Below the pieces are notes generated by a model. That model did not search any database and had not been told where the DNA came from. It worked only from the letters and a program-made list of their open reading frames with translations. A program made the position numbers and the translations under genes. Positions 10,344 to 22,224 of a DNA stretch of 64,000 nt are shown one piece after another; positions within the stretch are counted from its first letter, which is position 1, and the number at the start of each line of letters is the position of its first letter. The stretch comes from Acorus gramineus (taxonomy: Eukaryota > Streptophyta > Magnoliopsida > Acorales > Acoraceae). The stretch spans positions 3,861,747 to 3,925,746 of the forward strand of contig JAUJYN010000016.1 of NCBI GenBank assembly GCA_030737835.1. The letters run 5' to 3'.

Positions 10344-10502
10344 ACAAGTAAAAAAGTACGATTGCGTTTATTGAGTTAGATGGGGGTGTATATCTAAACG
10401 ATAGCCAAATCATTTTGGCTAGACTTGTAAGTTGTTCAGTATGATGCAAGATGTGATCCGATATACACTATATTCAATGTACTCTTCTCCAGCATGATGT
10501 GT

Positions 10503-10554
10503 TATCACACATACACACAAACACACACACACACACACACATATACATACATAC

Positions 10555-10613
<59 letters not shown>
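10503..10613. repeat. Compound (AC)n-(ATAC)n-(AT)n-(GT)n microsatellite
   Basis: An AC run followed by CATA units, an AT run and a GT run. The AC and GT arms are complementary and could fold back. Confidence 0.9.
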
Positions 10614-10800
10614 ATATGGTGTGGTCCGTGCGAACCACGCATATACATCACTTATTAAGGTATATGCGTTGATAGAGAAAACATATCATCTCATCGATGC
10701 ATATACATCACTGGGCTATGTGCTTCCTTTATCGATGCATATACACCTTTAAGGGGTGTATATACGTAGTTCGCACGGATCGCACGGACCGCATATTATC
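10613..10800. repeat. Short inverted-repeat (MITE-like) element
   Basis: GTGGTCCGTGCGAACCACG near 10620 is mirrored by the complement of CGTAGTTCGCACGGATCG and GCACGGACCGC near 10765-10795. The enclosed part repeats GATGCATATACATCAC. No coding. Target duplication is not resolved because the left flank is microsatellite. Confidence 0.5.
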
Positions 10801-10829
10801 ATTCAATTATATACACACACACATACACA

Positions 10830-11110
10830 CATTATAGGGAATTCTCTCATTGAGCTTTGTGCTCACCCTTCCTTTGTGGTTGGATTTTGTATCCAGGTAC
10901 CTGTCGATATGGATTTTTGATGATGAGGTCAGTAATCCGGGTTCTTTCGAACTTGGTTCCGATCCGTGCATGGCGTACCGAATCACAGTTCGAAGGATTG
11001 TCCAAGCTCGCTCAACTTGCTTACTAGAACACAATTGTGATCGCCACTTGCTTTTACTTAAAAGCAAGAAAGGAAATGATCACCTCGGGAGGAGATTGTG
11101 AATTCTCTTC
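10830..11110 (+). repeat. Diverged LTR-like fragment related to the A-E family
   Basis: It contains TTGAGCTTTGTGCTCACCC followed by a T-rich stretch and TATCCAG, the same hairpin-plus-acceptor arrangement found in the distal part of copies A-E. The rest is too diverged to place. Confidence 0.35.
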
Positions 11111-11511
11111 TCAAGGATCACGGCCGGCCGTTGCTTGAGGTGATATGAAGTTCTTAGTTAGTCCTGTAGAAAATCCAAAGAGAGATGAGAACAAGCAAGG
11201 TGGATAGAGTCAAGAAACAAACAAGTTCAGGAGAAGTCAAGGTTAGAATTAAACAATGAAGCCAAAATCAGATAGGAAAAGAGTCCAAAGGAACAACAAG
11301 CCCCCTTTTTTGTCAACAATGGAGAAGATGTAATAGACAGTGAATGAAAGGAGTTGGGCAAAACCAAGCCAACTAAATTATGAAAATCCTACAGCTGTTG
11401 TGGGAGCCGTCGATTATGAAGAGGGGGAAATTCTGAGCTGAAAATAAAAATCCAACCGATTACCAAAGTTTGTGAAAAAAGAGAAAGAAATTAAGAGAGG
11501 TCTAGTAAAAG

Positions 11512-11670
11512 AGTTTTCAAAAACAGGGATTTGAAAATCGACAGCTCAGGGAGGATCCATCGAGCAGAAAATGAAATAAACCAAAAAGAATTTTCAAAAT
11601 AGGGAATTGCAAATCGACAGCTCGTGGAGGATCCGTCAGGTAGAAAACAAAATAAACCCAAAAAAATAAT
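11512..11670. repeat. Two tandem copies of a unit of about 79 bp with an AATCGACAGCTC core
   Basis: TTTTCAAAAACAGGG (about 11512) and TTTTCAAAATAGGG (about 11591) each lead into AATCGACAGCTC and a GGAGGATCC segment. Confidence 0.6.
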
Positions 11671-11775
11671 TCACTGAGTAGATCTTGGATTAAAAAGCCT
11701 AAATCGATGGCTCTGACGCTAGTTGTCAATATGGAGATTTCAAAAGCAAAGTAGATCCAAAACACAAAAGTGTAT

Positions 11776-13292
11776 TGTAGCGACTCTGACTTTTAGGCCG
11801 TAATTAACCTGATTTTATGGTATGATTAGTATTCCAAATTTCTAATAATTTGGCATGGTTAGATTCCTCGTTTTGTTGGCTTTCCAACGCTTTTTATGGA
11901 TCATAAATCAGATGCGTATAAATCAAGTTATGGACCAAACATTAACAGGGTGTCAGACAGTGTCTGACGGACCATATAGCTGCCGTCGGGCACATGGGCG
12001 ACGGATCGGGGGGAGCCGTTGGAAGACTCGGCGACGGATGCTATAGGAGTCATCGATCTGGAACATTTTATTTTTTTGAAAATAGGTTCCGTTTTTGAAA
12101 GGAATAGGTGCATTAATCGGGATTAATGTAAATTATTGGCGTCGTAATTGCTTCCTCATGTGTATGAGAGGCTTATAAACCTCTTTTTCTCTTTCATTGC
12201 CTTGAAACCCTAGAGATTTTAAACCCTAAAAGATCTTCTTCTTCTTGTTTTCGGCACCATTGTTGAGGGGCTCGGGAAAGGAACTCGAGCAAGGGTTTAG
12301 GTGAGTTTTCTAAAGAGTTTTGAAGAGTTTTTTGTTTAAAATGATTCCCTTTAGATGTTCTTTTAATATGATCTCGTTTTCAAGGTTTTCCAAACAAAGA
12401 GGATAGTTTTCTTCTTGTTTCTTAGGTGTTTTGGCATGATTTCGAATTTCTATGTTTTAACAATGATATAATGATGATTTTATGATGTTTTTGTAAGCTT
12501 TGATGATAGTATTATGTCTCACATGAATATATTGGAAGTTTATGCTTTCTTAGGTTTTCTTATTGAATTTTCATATGATTTTAAAGGGTGTGGGATCTTA
12601 TGATATAGCTAGCCATGATGTTAAGTTTTTTTAAGAAGATGGTTTGTAAGTCTTTCATGTAAAAACAAATATGCTTATGTATATACCATGTTTAGGTTAA
12701 TTCGTTTAAGGTAGAAATCATGTTTTTATGATCTTTAGGCCTTATTTTGAACCTTGTACGCATAGATCCGAACCTATGCATATATGTATGATTTTTGAGG
12801 TTTAAACGTAGATTCATATTGGTTATTTATACATATGATAGACCTAGAGTTTTCAAAGATATTTTCAAGGAGTTTTGATTGGTTTTAATCAGATTTCTGG
12901 GTATGAATGATTTGATTTTGACAATCGATTCTTTTCTGATTAACAAACGTTTTAAAAAAGACTCGTGTCTTATTTTCAATGGTAGAATGTTTTAAAGTAT
13001 TTCTACAAAAAATTTAGGGTTTCTTGTTTCTGCCTCGGGACGGCTCCAATGAGAGCTGTCGGGTATGTTTCGGACGACCCCTATTGCAGCTGTCAGATTT
13101 GTTAGTAACGGCCCCAATAGGAGCCGTCGGGTTGGTCAGTGATGGTCCCTATGGGAGCCGCCGGTTTCTGCATGTACAGGTACCATCAGGTTCCGTACTG
13201 TATGTATGTATTTTGATCGGTTCACATCGTTTCAGGTCTGACTAGAGTGTTTTAGGCCTTCTAGGGTTGTTTCTGTGTCATTGGACCTAAGG
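11776..13292 (+). mobile_element. Type-2 LTR, 5' part (plus strand)
   Basis: It starts TGTAGCGACTCTG and matches the minus-strand copy ending at 9918. A TATA-like CTTATAAACC near 12173 is followed by a leader containing GAAACCCTAG and GGCACCATTGTTGAGGGG. Next comes a donor-like TTTAG|GTGAGT near 12300. The part from 13027 to 13175 is an array of palindromic GACGGCTCC/GGAGCCGTC units. Copy D begins at 13293, so the LTR is split or truncated there. Confidence 0.6.
13027..13175 (+). repeat. Array of GACGGCTCC...GGAGCCGTC palindromic units
   Basis: Four units with a spacing of about 30-45 bp, each a short inverted repeat with a 4-8-bp centre: GGCTCCAATGAGAGC, CCCCTATTGCAGC, GGCCCCAATAGGAGCC and GTCCCTATGGGAGCC. 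Related units occur near 9611-9700, 11400, 11990-12040 and 17843. Confidence 0.55.
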
Positions 13293-14616
13293 TGTTATGC
13301 CTGTGTCATTTGGAGCCATTTCGGTTAAGCCTTGGTCACATCTGGGTCATTTAGGGCCTTTTTTTTCTTTTTCGATCGGAGTCGCTAAAATTTTGGCTTT
13401 TAGCCACCTGCGGGAGTTGGAGTACTCTGATTGGAAATCTAACTACATATTATGGGTCCTGGTACCGTTTAGTACTACCCATAAAAATTTCATCGAATTC
13501 CGGTAACGTTTTGAAAAATATGCAGTTCTGAACCGTATCCGGGTTTTGAGAGTTTCTGGTTGGTCGAATAGTGGGAGATATTTTGAGGATGTGGTGACCT
13601 TTGGTAACCTTACCCCCACCTTGCTTAGTGATGAAGAAACCTTTGGTCTTTTGGTATGTGAGTGGGTGAGTCAAACCCTAACCTCACCCCCCCTTATGGT
13701 CACCCCTAGACACTATTTGGGCATGAAAATGACATTTTTGCCCTCTCTCTCTCTCCCCCTCTCTCCCATTTCGTGGAACACCTTCTCTCCCTCTCTTGGT
13801 CTCTTTTTTTTCTCCTCTTTGTGTGTGAAGAAGGAGGAGGAAGAAGCAATTGAAGGAAAAGATGAAGAAGAAGCACAAGAAAGAGTGAGAAAGGGTGAGT
13901 TTGTGTGTGTTGTGTTGTTGTTGTTGTTGTTGTTTCTCTTCTCTCTATCCCCTTCTCATGCCCCTTTGCACCCCTGTTTTCTACCATGAAGGGCTTGAGG
14001 AGATGCTGATGAGGTGGTGGTAGTGGTGGTGGTGGTGGTTGAGGTGGTCGTGGGTGTGTCGAGAACCCCGCATCTCCCCATTTCCCTCCCCCTGTTTTGG
14101 TAAGCAGCACTCTGTATTTTAAAGATCTCAGTGAATCTAGTATTTAGAGGCACATTTTTAGGATTATGTCTTCATATGATATGATCATCTATGTGTCTAG
14201 TTGTTATATATGAAATTTGGGGTCATTATGATATCTGTGGTGTAAGTTAGAACCAGTTTTGCATGGCCTATCCAGATTCTCGTTGGAATTGACCTGCTTC
14301 TGGAAATAATTTATTTCGGGCTTGTAGAGGCAAAATTAGGTTCTAATGTCTGCATGGATTATGATCCCAGCATATCAGAGAATGTGCATGATTTATTTCA
14401 TAATTTGTGGAAGTGTATTGGGTGCTGTGGAGATCAATTAGTAGGGCTGGTTGCAGCAGGTTTGGCAGTTTTGCTCGGTTGTGTGTCAAGGAGTTGTTTG
14501 CATGTGTCTTGTGTGATAATATGGAAGTATCAGGAGTTAGGGTCTTCATGAAGTAGGCTTATATGTGTGATAGGAGGTTCCATATTTAATTGTGGATCAT
14601 TGGTTGTGTTTTGCAG

Positions 14617-14652
14617 ATCTCGTAGACCGGACGCGCGGCGATCCGGGTTGCG
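14617..14652 (+). other. 36-nt exon-like module, copy D
   Basis: TTTTGCAG precedes and GTGAGT follows 36 nt beginning ATCTCGTAGACC. Confidence 0.65.
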
Positions 14653-14684
14653 GTGAGTGGTTTGATCCAATCCTCCCCTCTCGA

Positions 14685-14720
14685 GATGCGCTCGACGCAT
14701 GTAGTCGTGCGTCGCGCATC
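14685..14720 (+). other. Conserved two-stem hairpin, copy D
   Basis: Outer stem GATGCGC/GCGCATC (perfect 7 bp), two-base bulge, inner stem GACGCATG/CGTGCGTC with one T-G pair, TAGT loop. Confidence 0.75.
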
Positions 14721-17070
14721 GATGGGGGCACCCTAGCTATACTACTTGTGTAGATAAGTAGTATGGCCATGCTTAAACTATAATATGTTAGATATCTTGC
14801 ATGCTAGGCTTATATTGCATGTATTGTATCCATGTATGAATGACTGTATCGCATGCGCCTCTCTAGTATGGGCATGTATTTCTGTAATGTGTATGGATGT
14901 ATAGAATAGGGCATGCCTTAGGTAGTATTGTAATACTACTCTCACCATATTAATTGGAATATCCAGCATGATTAAGTCTGGGTTAATAACGGGCACCTGC
15001 CTAATATTCCCTTGCGATAAGACTCGAGGGCGTGGTGTAGTTGTTGCGCCCATGCTAATGGGGCAAAGCTATGACCAACTTCAAGAGATGATGATCTCTC
15101 TCTCACCCTCTCCCCCTGCACGAACTGAGTAAGTAGATGCGATTTCCTACTCAACTCAGGTTTGTTTGGAATATTGGCATGCACCTGTTAGTGCGCGAGA
15201 TCGCGCTTGACCCTTCCCTTTTAAGTTGGTGATATCCAACACATGCTTAAGTTATGCCTTGAGTTTGCTTATATGATTAATGACCATGTATGCATGTTGT
15301 ATGATTTGTTGTTTATGATGTAAATCCATGTTAGGGAGTATCCCTATAATTATTTGATAGGTTATCGTGCATGTAGTTCATGTACATAACTAAGATATAA
15401 TTCTCCTGGATATATATGCGCATGTTAAAACTGATTAAGCCTATCTAAAATAGGCGTGGGTATGACCCGTTGTCAGGTTGTACCTTATTAGTTAGAGCGC
15501 TAGCGATGTAATCGCCCCCGTGCATCCAAGCGATGCACTCGTTTGGAATTCAGGAGAATTCATTATCTTATCGGTTTTGTTAAGCCGGTAGTTATGGCAT
15601 TAAGCTAGGCCTACCCGAGTTAGGCATGTATATGGACCTCCTGTTGGGTTATGTGCCTTGGGCTTATTTCTGTGTGAGAGCAGGGCAACCCCTTGTGTCC
15701 GAGCGACGCAACCGTGTGGGAGTACAATAGTATTCGATATCATCGATATGTGATTATCGAGAGTAGTTGTTTTTCCATTGGGTTCGCTTTGTGAACATGG
15801 ACTGTTTCCTCTTAATGTCGTCCGTGTTGAAGCGGCCCAGGTTGTAGCTGTCCTGACAGAGGGCTCCCATCCGTAGGTACTACCGATGCGTTCGGGAACG
15901 TACTGATCGTGGGAGTATACCAGGTAGAGGCTACCCGGGAGAGGGCTAACGAATGATATTGCGAGCGTGAAATCGTTCTCCCCTTCGTTGGATCCGATGT
16001 AGGAACTCCCCGGTGTTGGAAAAGCTGTCCTGACAGAGGGCTCCCATCCGTAGGTACCACCGATGCGTTCGGAAGCGTACTGATCGTGGGAGTATACCAG
16101 GTAGAGGCTACACGGGGAAAGGGCTACCGGTGGACCAAGGGTGTAGAGCAGTCTAAATCTCTTCCAAAAGTCCTATGTCACCTCTAAAGGGTGAGGGTGA
16201 GGATGAGGTGAAGACACATCGCCACGTGACCCATTCGTTGTTCGTCCGTTCCCATAGTTGTTGGGTCCGGTTGCGTATCGATGTTCAAAGACATCGTTGG
16301 GCAGTTATCTTGATGTAGATGATCCAGTAGTGTTGTGTAGACCAGTAATTCCGTGTCTCTTCGACCAACGGTATGGTCTCTCCCCAAAAGTCCCAAGAGT
16401 CTCCCTCCGGGAGTGAGGGTGAGGGTGAGGTTGGTGATCCAGTAGTGTTGTGTAGACCAGTAATTCCGTGTCTCTTCGACCAACGGTATGGTCTCTCCCC
16501 AAAAGTCCCAAGAGTCTTCCTTCGGGAGTGAGGGTGAGGGCGAGGTTGGTCGCGCCGCCGCGTGACCTTGTTATCCATTGGGTTTCCACCCATGTTTTCC
16601 TTGAAAGGAAATTGCCTTAACATTGAACTGTTGTAATGGTGATTGGTTTCCAGCCACTCACTGAGCTTGTAGCTCACCCCTCGCATACTGTTTCTTTTCA
16701 GGGGCAGTGTTGGGCGTGGAGCTGGAGCTTCCCTGTGGCGTGGTCTTATGTGCGTGGAGCGTTCTTCCGGCGGGTGGCGAGTGCGAGGCTGTCAGCAGTC
16801 CTAGAGTCATTTTATGTATTGTAAATCATGCATGTGGCACAGGTTTTATTTTATTTGGACTAGACTTGGCTCTCACAGGACAGTGATTGTGTATTCGAGT
16901 CTGTAATAATGTTTTTGTTGATATCTTATGCTTTCGCTTTTCAGTCAGTTATCATTATCTTTGCTTTGCCACCTTGTGTGTTGTTGTTGGAGTCTTTATT
17001 GATCTCAGGTATTGATAGCTGATATTTCATTATTGCCACGTCTCGGGGACGGTCGCCCTGGGGCGTGACA

Positions 17071-18074
17071 GTAAAAAGAAATGAGCTGGAATTGAAATAG
17101 ATAGTAATGAAACAAAAAAAGAAAGGAAAAATAAGGAAAAAGGTTAGTAGTCCTTGGGGTTCAACCCAAATCTAATGGAGAGTCAAAGGGGAGGTTCTAA
17201 ATGGTCCCTAGACCAACTAACCAAGGGCCTCAAGAAAGGCAGTCCATCAGGTGAATCTTGTTTCCAAATGGAGGGTTTTAGTTCAATAGAAAAGCCTTCA
17301 CACACACAAATTATTCAAACTTAAGCTTATATATGATCTTTGTTAGCTTACAAACAAGTGATTACAAAGTTTAGACAAGGTGGAAACCAGTCTTTTCCTT
17401 AAACTCTTGGTGAAGAAAGAAAGAAAGAAAACCAATGACCTAGGTAAGCTAAAGGGATGAAAGGATGTTGTTTCTTCTCTAAAATGCTCTCTTTCTCTTT
17501 GGTTTCAAGTGGTGGGAAGGCTGCCTACGAGTTTCAACAGAGTATGAGCTCCTATCTCTCCTCTTCCACCCTTTCTTCTTCACCAATGGCACCCTTTTTA
17601 TAGGCTCTTCAAACCAATGCCCATTAGACAACACATAGAGGGCATCATTACTCTTTTCTCATCGGCCATGTGCTGGCAGAGGTGAAGGACGGGGGCTGCA
17701 GTCGAGAGGAGGAGCACCACTGCGAGTTTTGCCAACTGTTTGGACCCAGACAGGCTGACGGCTTTGACCAGACCCGTTAAGCAAATTAGGGCATCTTTTG
17801 CATGTGCCCAGATTGAAGGCTCCTTGTGCAACCGTCGCTCATGAACTCGATGGCTCCTCTTGCATCCGTGGATTTGTGGGACCTTCTCTTTGGCTGGTTT
17901 TCTTTAGAGTTCCTTCTTCAAGACTTCTTTTCAGCTCTTTGATTTCTTAGCCCGTTGATCCTTTTATTCTTTTAAAGCCTCCAAGGAGAGTTTTGGCCAC
18001 AAACCTGTAGAGAAAAATGTTATCAGTGATATGTATTTCCATTGTCCTGATAGGTCAAAAATGGGGTATCTACA
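17071..18074 (-). mobile_element. LTR of another retrotransposon (copy G), minus strand, truncated
   Basis: The minus strand starts TGTAGATACCCCATTTTTGA at 18074, typical of large plant LTRs. A TATA box (CCTATAAAAAGGG, near 17597-17609) and a transcribed-leader-like region follow. The distal end is lost at the right end of copy D. Confidence 0.5.
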
Positions 18075-18404
18075 ATACCGTCCTGGCTGACGATCTTGAG
18101 TTTAGTTTTACATGAGGAGCTTAGTGTCATGCATCGCCATCCCACCAGCAGAGTAGAGTTGGAGTTTCCCAACATTTTGTTTAGGTCCATGTTGTATATG
18201 TTATTTTTGACAATTGGATCTTGTGTACATAAGTCTTATGGCTCTCACAGGGCAGACAATTGTTGTAAATGCATTACTGCATCTTTTGGCATATGTACTT
18301 TTGTCATTGTTCAGTTTGGCCTTGTATATATTTTGTTTCTGCTGCATTTTCTAAGTCATTTGTCTTATAATTGCATATTTTAGGGTTATGATTTTTTGTA
18401 TATC
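18075..18404 (+). mobile_element. Type-2 LTR, 3' part (left of copy E)
   Basis: It contains GGCTCTCACAGGGCAG and flanking sequence matching the distal part of the A-E LTRs. After copy E it resumes at 22169 and ends GGGTCATGACA at 22219. It is therefore the 3' end of a related, older LTR. Confidence 0.55.
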
Positions 18405-19719
18405 TGTTATGCCTGTGTCATTTGGAGCCATTTCGGTTAAGCCTTGGTCACTTCTGGGTCATTCAGGGGTTTTTTAATTTTTCAATCGGAGCCGCTAAAA
18501 TTTTAGCTTTTAGCCACCTGCGGGAGTTAGAGACATCTGATTGGAAATCTAACTGCATATTATGGGTCCTGGTACCATTTAGTACTACCCATAAAAATTT
18601 CATCAAATTTCAGTAACGTTTTGAAAAATATACAATTCTGAACCGTATCCGGGTTTGAGAGTTCCTGGTTGATCGAATAGTGTGAGATATTTTGGGGATG
18701 TGGTGACCCTTGGTAACCTTACCCCCACCTTGCTTGGGGATGAAGAAACCATTGGTTATTTGATTTGTGAGTGGGTGAGCCTAACCCTAACTTCACCCCC
18801 CCCCCTTATGGTCACCCCTAAACACTATTTGGGCTTGAAAAAGACATTTTTGCCCTCTCTCTCTCTCCCCCTATCTCCCATTTCGTGGAACACCTTCTCT
18901 CCCTCTCTTGGTCTCTTTTTTTCTCCTCCTTGTGTATGAAGAAGGAGGAGGAAGAAGCAATTGAAGGAAAAGATGAAGAAGAAGCACAAGAAAGAGTGAG
19001 AAAGGGTGAGTATGTGTTGTTGTTGTTGTTGTTGTTGTTTCTCTTCTCTCTATCCCCTTCTCATGCCCCTTTGCATCCCTGTTTTCTGCCATGAAGGGGT
19101 TGAGGAGATGCTGATGAGGTGACGGTAGTGGTGGTGGTGGTTGAGGTGGTCGTGGGTGTGTTGAGAACCCCGCATCTCCCCGTTTCCCTCCCCCTGTTTT
19201 GGTAAGGCAGCACTCTGCATTTTAAAGATCTCAGTGAATCTAGTATTTAGAGGCACATTTTTAGGATTATGTCTTCATATGATATGATCATCTATGTGTC
19301 TAGTTGTTATATATGAAATTTGGGGTCATTATGATATCTGTGGTGTAAGTTAGAACCAGTTTTGCATGGCCTGTCCAGATTCGCGTAGGAATTGACCTGC
19401 TTCTGGAAATGATTTGTTTCGGGCTTGTAGAGGCAAAATTAGGTTCTAATGTCTTCATAGATTATGATCCCAGCATATCAGAGAATGTGCATGATTTATT
19501 TCATAATTTTGGAAGTGTATTGGGTGCTGTGGAGACCAATTAGTAGGGCTGGTTGCATCAGGTTTGGCAGTTTTGCTTGGTTGAGTGTCAAGGAGTTGTT
19601 TGCATGTGTCTTGTGTGATAATATGGAAGTATCAGGGGTTAGGGTCTTCATGAAGTAGGCTTATATGTGTGATAGGAGGTTCCATAATTTAATTATGGAT
19701 CATTGGTTGTGTTTTGCAG

Positions 19720-19755
19720 ATCTCGTAGACCAGACGCGCGGCGATCCATGTATCA
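19720..19755 (+). other. 36-nt exon-like module, copy E
   Basis: TTTTGCAG precedes and GTGAGT follows 36 nt beginning ATCTCGTAGACC. The 3' bases differ from copy D but the length and borders are kept. Confidence 0.65.
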
Positions 19756-19780
19756 GTGAGTGGTTTGATCCAACCCTTTG

Positions 19781-19818
19781 GGATGCGCTCGATGCACGTA
19801 GTCGTGCGTCGCGCATCC
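19781..19818 (+). other. Conserved two-stem hairpin, copy E
   Basis: Outer stem GGATGCGC/GCGCATCC, inner stem GATGCACG/CGTGCGTC, TAGT loop. One inner pair is a T-G wobble where D has C-G and B has T-A. Confidence 0.75.
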
Positions 19819-22168
19819 GTTGGGCACCCTGACTATACTACTTAATTAGATAAGTAGTATGGTCATGTCTAACTCATAATATGTTAGATATCTTACATGC
19901 TAGGCTTATATTGCATGTATTGTATCCATGTATGAATGATTGTGTTGCATGCGCCCCTCTAGTATGGGCATGTATTTCTGTAGTGTGTATGGATGTATAG
20001 AATATGGCATGCCTTAGGTAGTATTGTAATACTACTCCCACCATATTAATTGGAATATTGAACATGATTAAGTCTGGGTTAATAACGGGCACCTGCCTAA
20101 TATTCCCTTGCGATAAGACTCGAGGGCGTGGTGTAGTTGTTGCACCCATGCTAATGGGGCAAAGCTATGACCAGCTTCATGAGATGATGATCTCTCCCGC
20201 CCTCTCCCTCTGAACGAACTGAGTAAGTAGATGCGTTTTCCTACTCGACTCAGGTTCGTTTGGAATATTGGCATGCACCTGTTAGTGCGCGAGATCGCGC
20301 TTGACCCTTTCTTTTAAGTTGGTGATATCCAACGCATGTTTAAGTTAGGCCTTGTGTGCTTATGTGATTAATGACCATGTATGCATGTTGTATGATTTGT
20401 TGTTTATGATGTAAATCCATGTTAGGGGTCACCCTTATGGTCAATTATTAGATGATTGTGCATATGGTTCATGCACATAGCTAGATATAATTCTCCTGGA
20501 TATATATATATATGCGCATGTTAAAACAAATAGGCCTATCTGAAATAGGTGTGGGTATGACCCGTTGTCGGGTCATACCTTATTAGTTAGAGCGCTAAGG
20601 ATGTAATCGCCCCGTGCATCCGAGCGATGCACTCGTTTGGAATTCAGGAGAATTCATTATCTTATCGGTTTTGTTAAGCCGGTAGTTGTGGCATTAAGCT
20701 AGGCCTACCCGTGCGAGGCGTGTATATGAACCGCCTGTTTGGTTATGTGCCTTGGGATTATTTCTGCGTGAGAGCAGAGGCAACCCCCCCCCTTGTGTCC
20801 GAGCGACACAACCGTGTGGGAGTACAATAGTGTTCGATATCATCGATATGTGATTATCGAGAGTAGTCATTTTTCCATTGTGTTCGCTTTGTGAACATGG
20901 AGTTTTCCTCCCAATGTCATCCGTGTTGAAGCGGGCTGGGTTAAAGCTGTCCTGATAGAGGGCTCCCATCCGTAGGTACCACCGATGCGTTCGGAAGCGT
21001 ACTGATCGTGGGAGTGTACTAGATAGAGGCTACCCGTGAGAGGTTTAACGAATGATATTGCGAGCGTGAAATCGTTCTCCCCTTCGTTGGATCCGTGTAG
21101 GAACTCCCCGGCGTTGGAAAAGCTTTCCTGACAGAGGGCTCCCATCTGTAGGTACTACCGATGCGTTTGGAAGCGTACTAATCGTGGGAGTATATGAGGT
21201 AGAGACTACCCGGGGAAAGGGCTACCGGTGGACCAAGGGTGTAGAGCAGTCTAAGTCTCTTCCAAAAGTCCTATGTCACCCCTAAAGGGTGAGGGTGAGG
21301 ATGAGGTGAAGACACGTCGCCGCGTGACCCATTCGTTGTTTGTCCTTTCCCATAGTTGTTGGGTCCGGTTGCGTATCGATGTTCAAAGACATCGTTGGGC
21401 AGTTATCCCAATGTAGATGATCCAGTAGCGTTGTGTAGACCAGTAATTCTGGGTCTTTTCGACCAACGGTATGGTCTCTCCCCAAGCGACCCAAGAGTCT
21501 CCCTCCGGGAGTGAGGGTGAGGTTGATGATTCAGTAGTGTTGTGTGGACCAGTAATTCCGCGTCTCTTCGACCAACGGTATGGTCTCTCCCCAAAAGTCC
21601 CAAGAGTCTTCCTCCGGGAGTGAGGGTGAGGTTGGTCGCGCCGCCGCGTGACCCTGTTATCCATGGGTTTCCACCCATGTTTTCCTTGAAAGGAAATTGC
21701 TTTAGTATTGAACTGTTGTATGGTGATTGGTTTCCAGCCACTCACTGAGCTTGTAGCTCACCCCTCGCATACTGTTTCTTTTCAGGGGCAGTGTTGGGCG
21801 TGGAGCTGGAGCTTTCCTGTGGCGTGGTCTTATGGGCGTGGAGCGTTCTTCCGGCGGGTGGCGAGTGTGAGGCTATCAGCAGTCCTAGAGTCATTTTATG
21901 TATTGTAAATCGTGCATGTGGCACATGTTGTATTTTATTTGGAGTAGGCTTGGCTCTCACAGGACAATGATTGTGTATTCGAGTCTGTAGTAATGTTTTT
22001 GGTTTACAGACATTGTTGATATCTTATGCTTCCGCTTTTCAGTCAGTTATCATTATCATTGCTTTGCCACCTTGTGTGTTGTTGTTGGAGTCTTTGTTGA
22101 CCTCAGGTATTGATAGCTGATATTTCATTATTGCCACGTCTCGGGGACGGCCGCCCTGGGGCGTGACA

Positions 22169-22219
22169 ATATCAATTTTCTTGTGACGATTCGAAAGACG
22201 CCGCTTTTGGGTCATGACA
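22169..22219 (+). mobile_element. Type-2 LTR terminal piece right of copy E
   Basis: It resumes after the ATATC duplication and ends CGCTTTTGGGTCATGACA, a diverged version of the CCTGGGGCGTGACA end of copies A-E. Confidence 0.5.
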
Positions 22220-22224
22220 ATATC

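Larger units (their letters stand above)
13293..17070 (+). mobile_element. Large LTR, copy D, without matching flanks
   Basis: It begins TGTTATGCCTGTGTCATTTGG and ends GGGGCGTGACA like copy E, which it resembles throughout. The flanks do not match: TAAGG on the left (13288-13292, type-2 LTR) and GTAAA on the right (17071-17075, a different minus-strand LTR). It carries the 36-nt module (14617-14652), the hairpin (14685-14720), and a duplicated unit of about 113 bp at 16320-16545. Confidence 0.85.
18405..22168 (+). mobile_element. Solo LTR, copy E (3,764 bp, 5-bp target duplication)
   Basis: It begins TGTTATGCCTGTGTCATTTGG and ends GGGGCGTGACA. It is flanked by ATATC at 18400-18404 and 22169-22173. 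No gag or pol. It closely resembles copy D and carries the 36-nt module (19720-19755) and hairpin (19781-19818). Confidence 0.92.

Noticed and set aside
15812-16686. Frames inside copies D, E and F (for example at 16184-16686, 21282-21748, 37917-38401)
   Set aside because: They follow tandem repeats in the LTR (GRDHTVGRRD-type echoes) and shift frame between copies.
13293-22168. Copies D and E as the two LTRs of one full retrotransposon
   Set aside because: E has its own perfect duplication on both sides, and the 1.3 kb between them has no retroviral coding domains.
11776-22219. One giant type-2 LTR spanning all nested insertions with its own target duplication
   Set aside because: The outer 5-bp flanks (TGTAT and ATATC) do not match, and LTR G plus the mismatched flanks of D show rearrangement, so a single intact insertion cannot be claimed.
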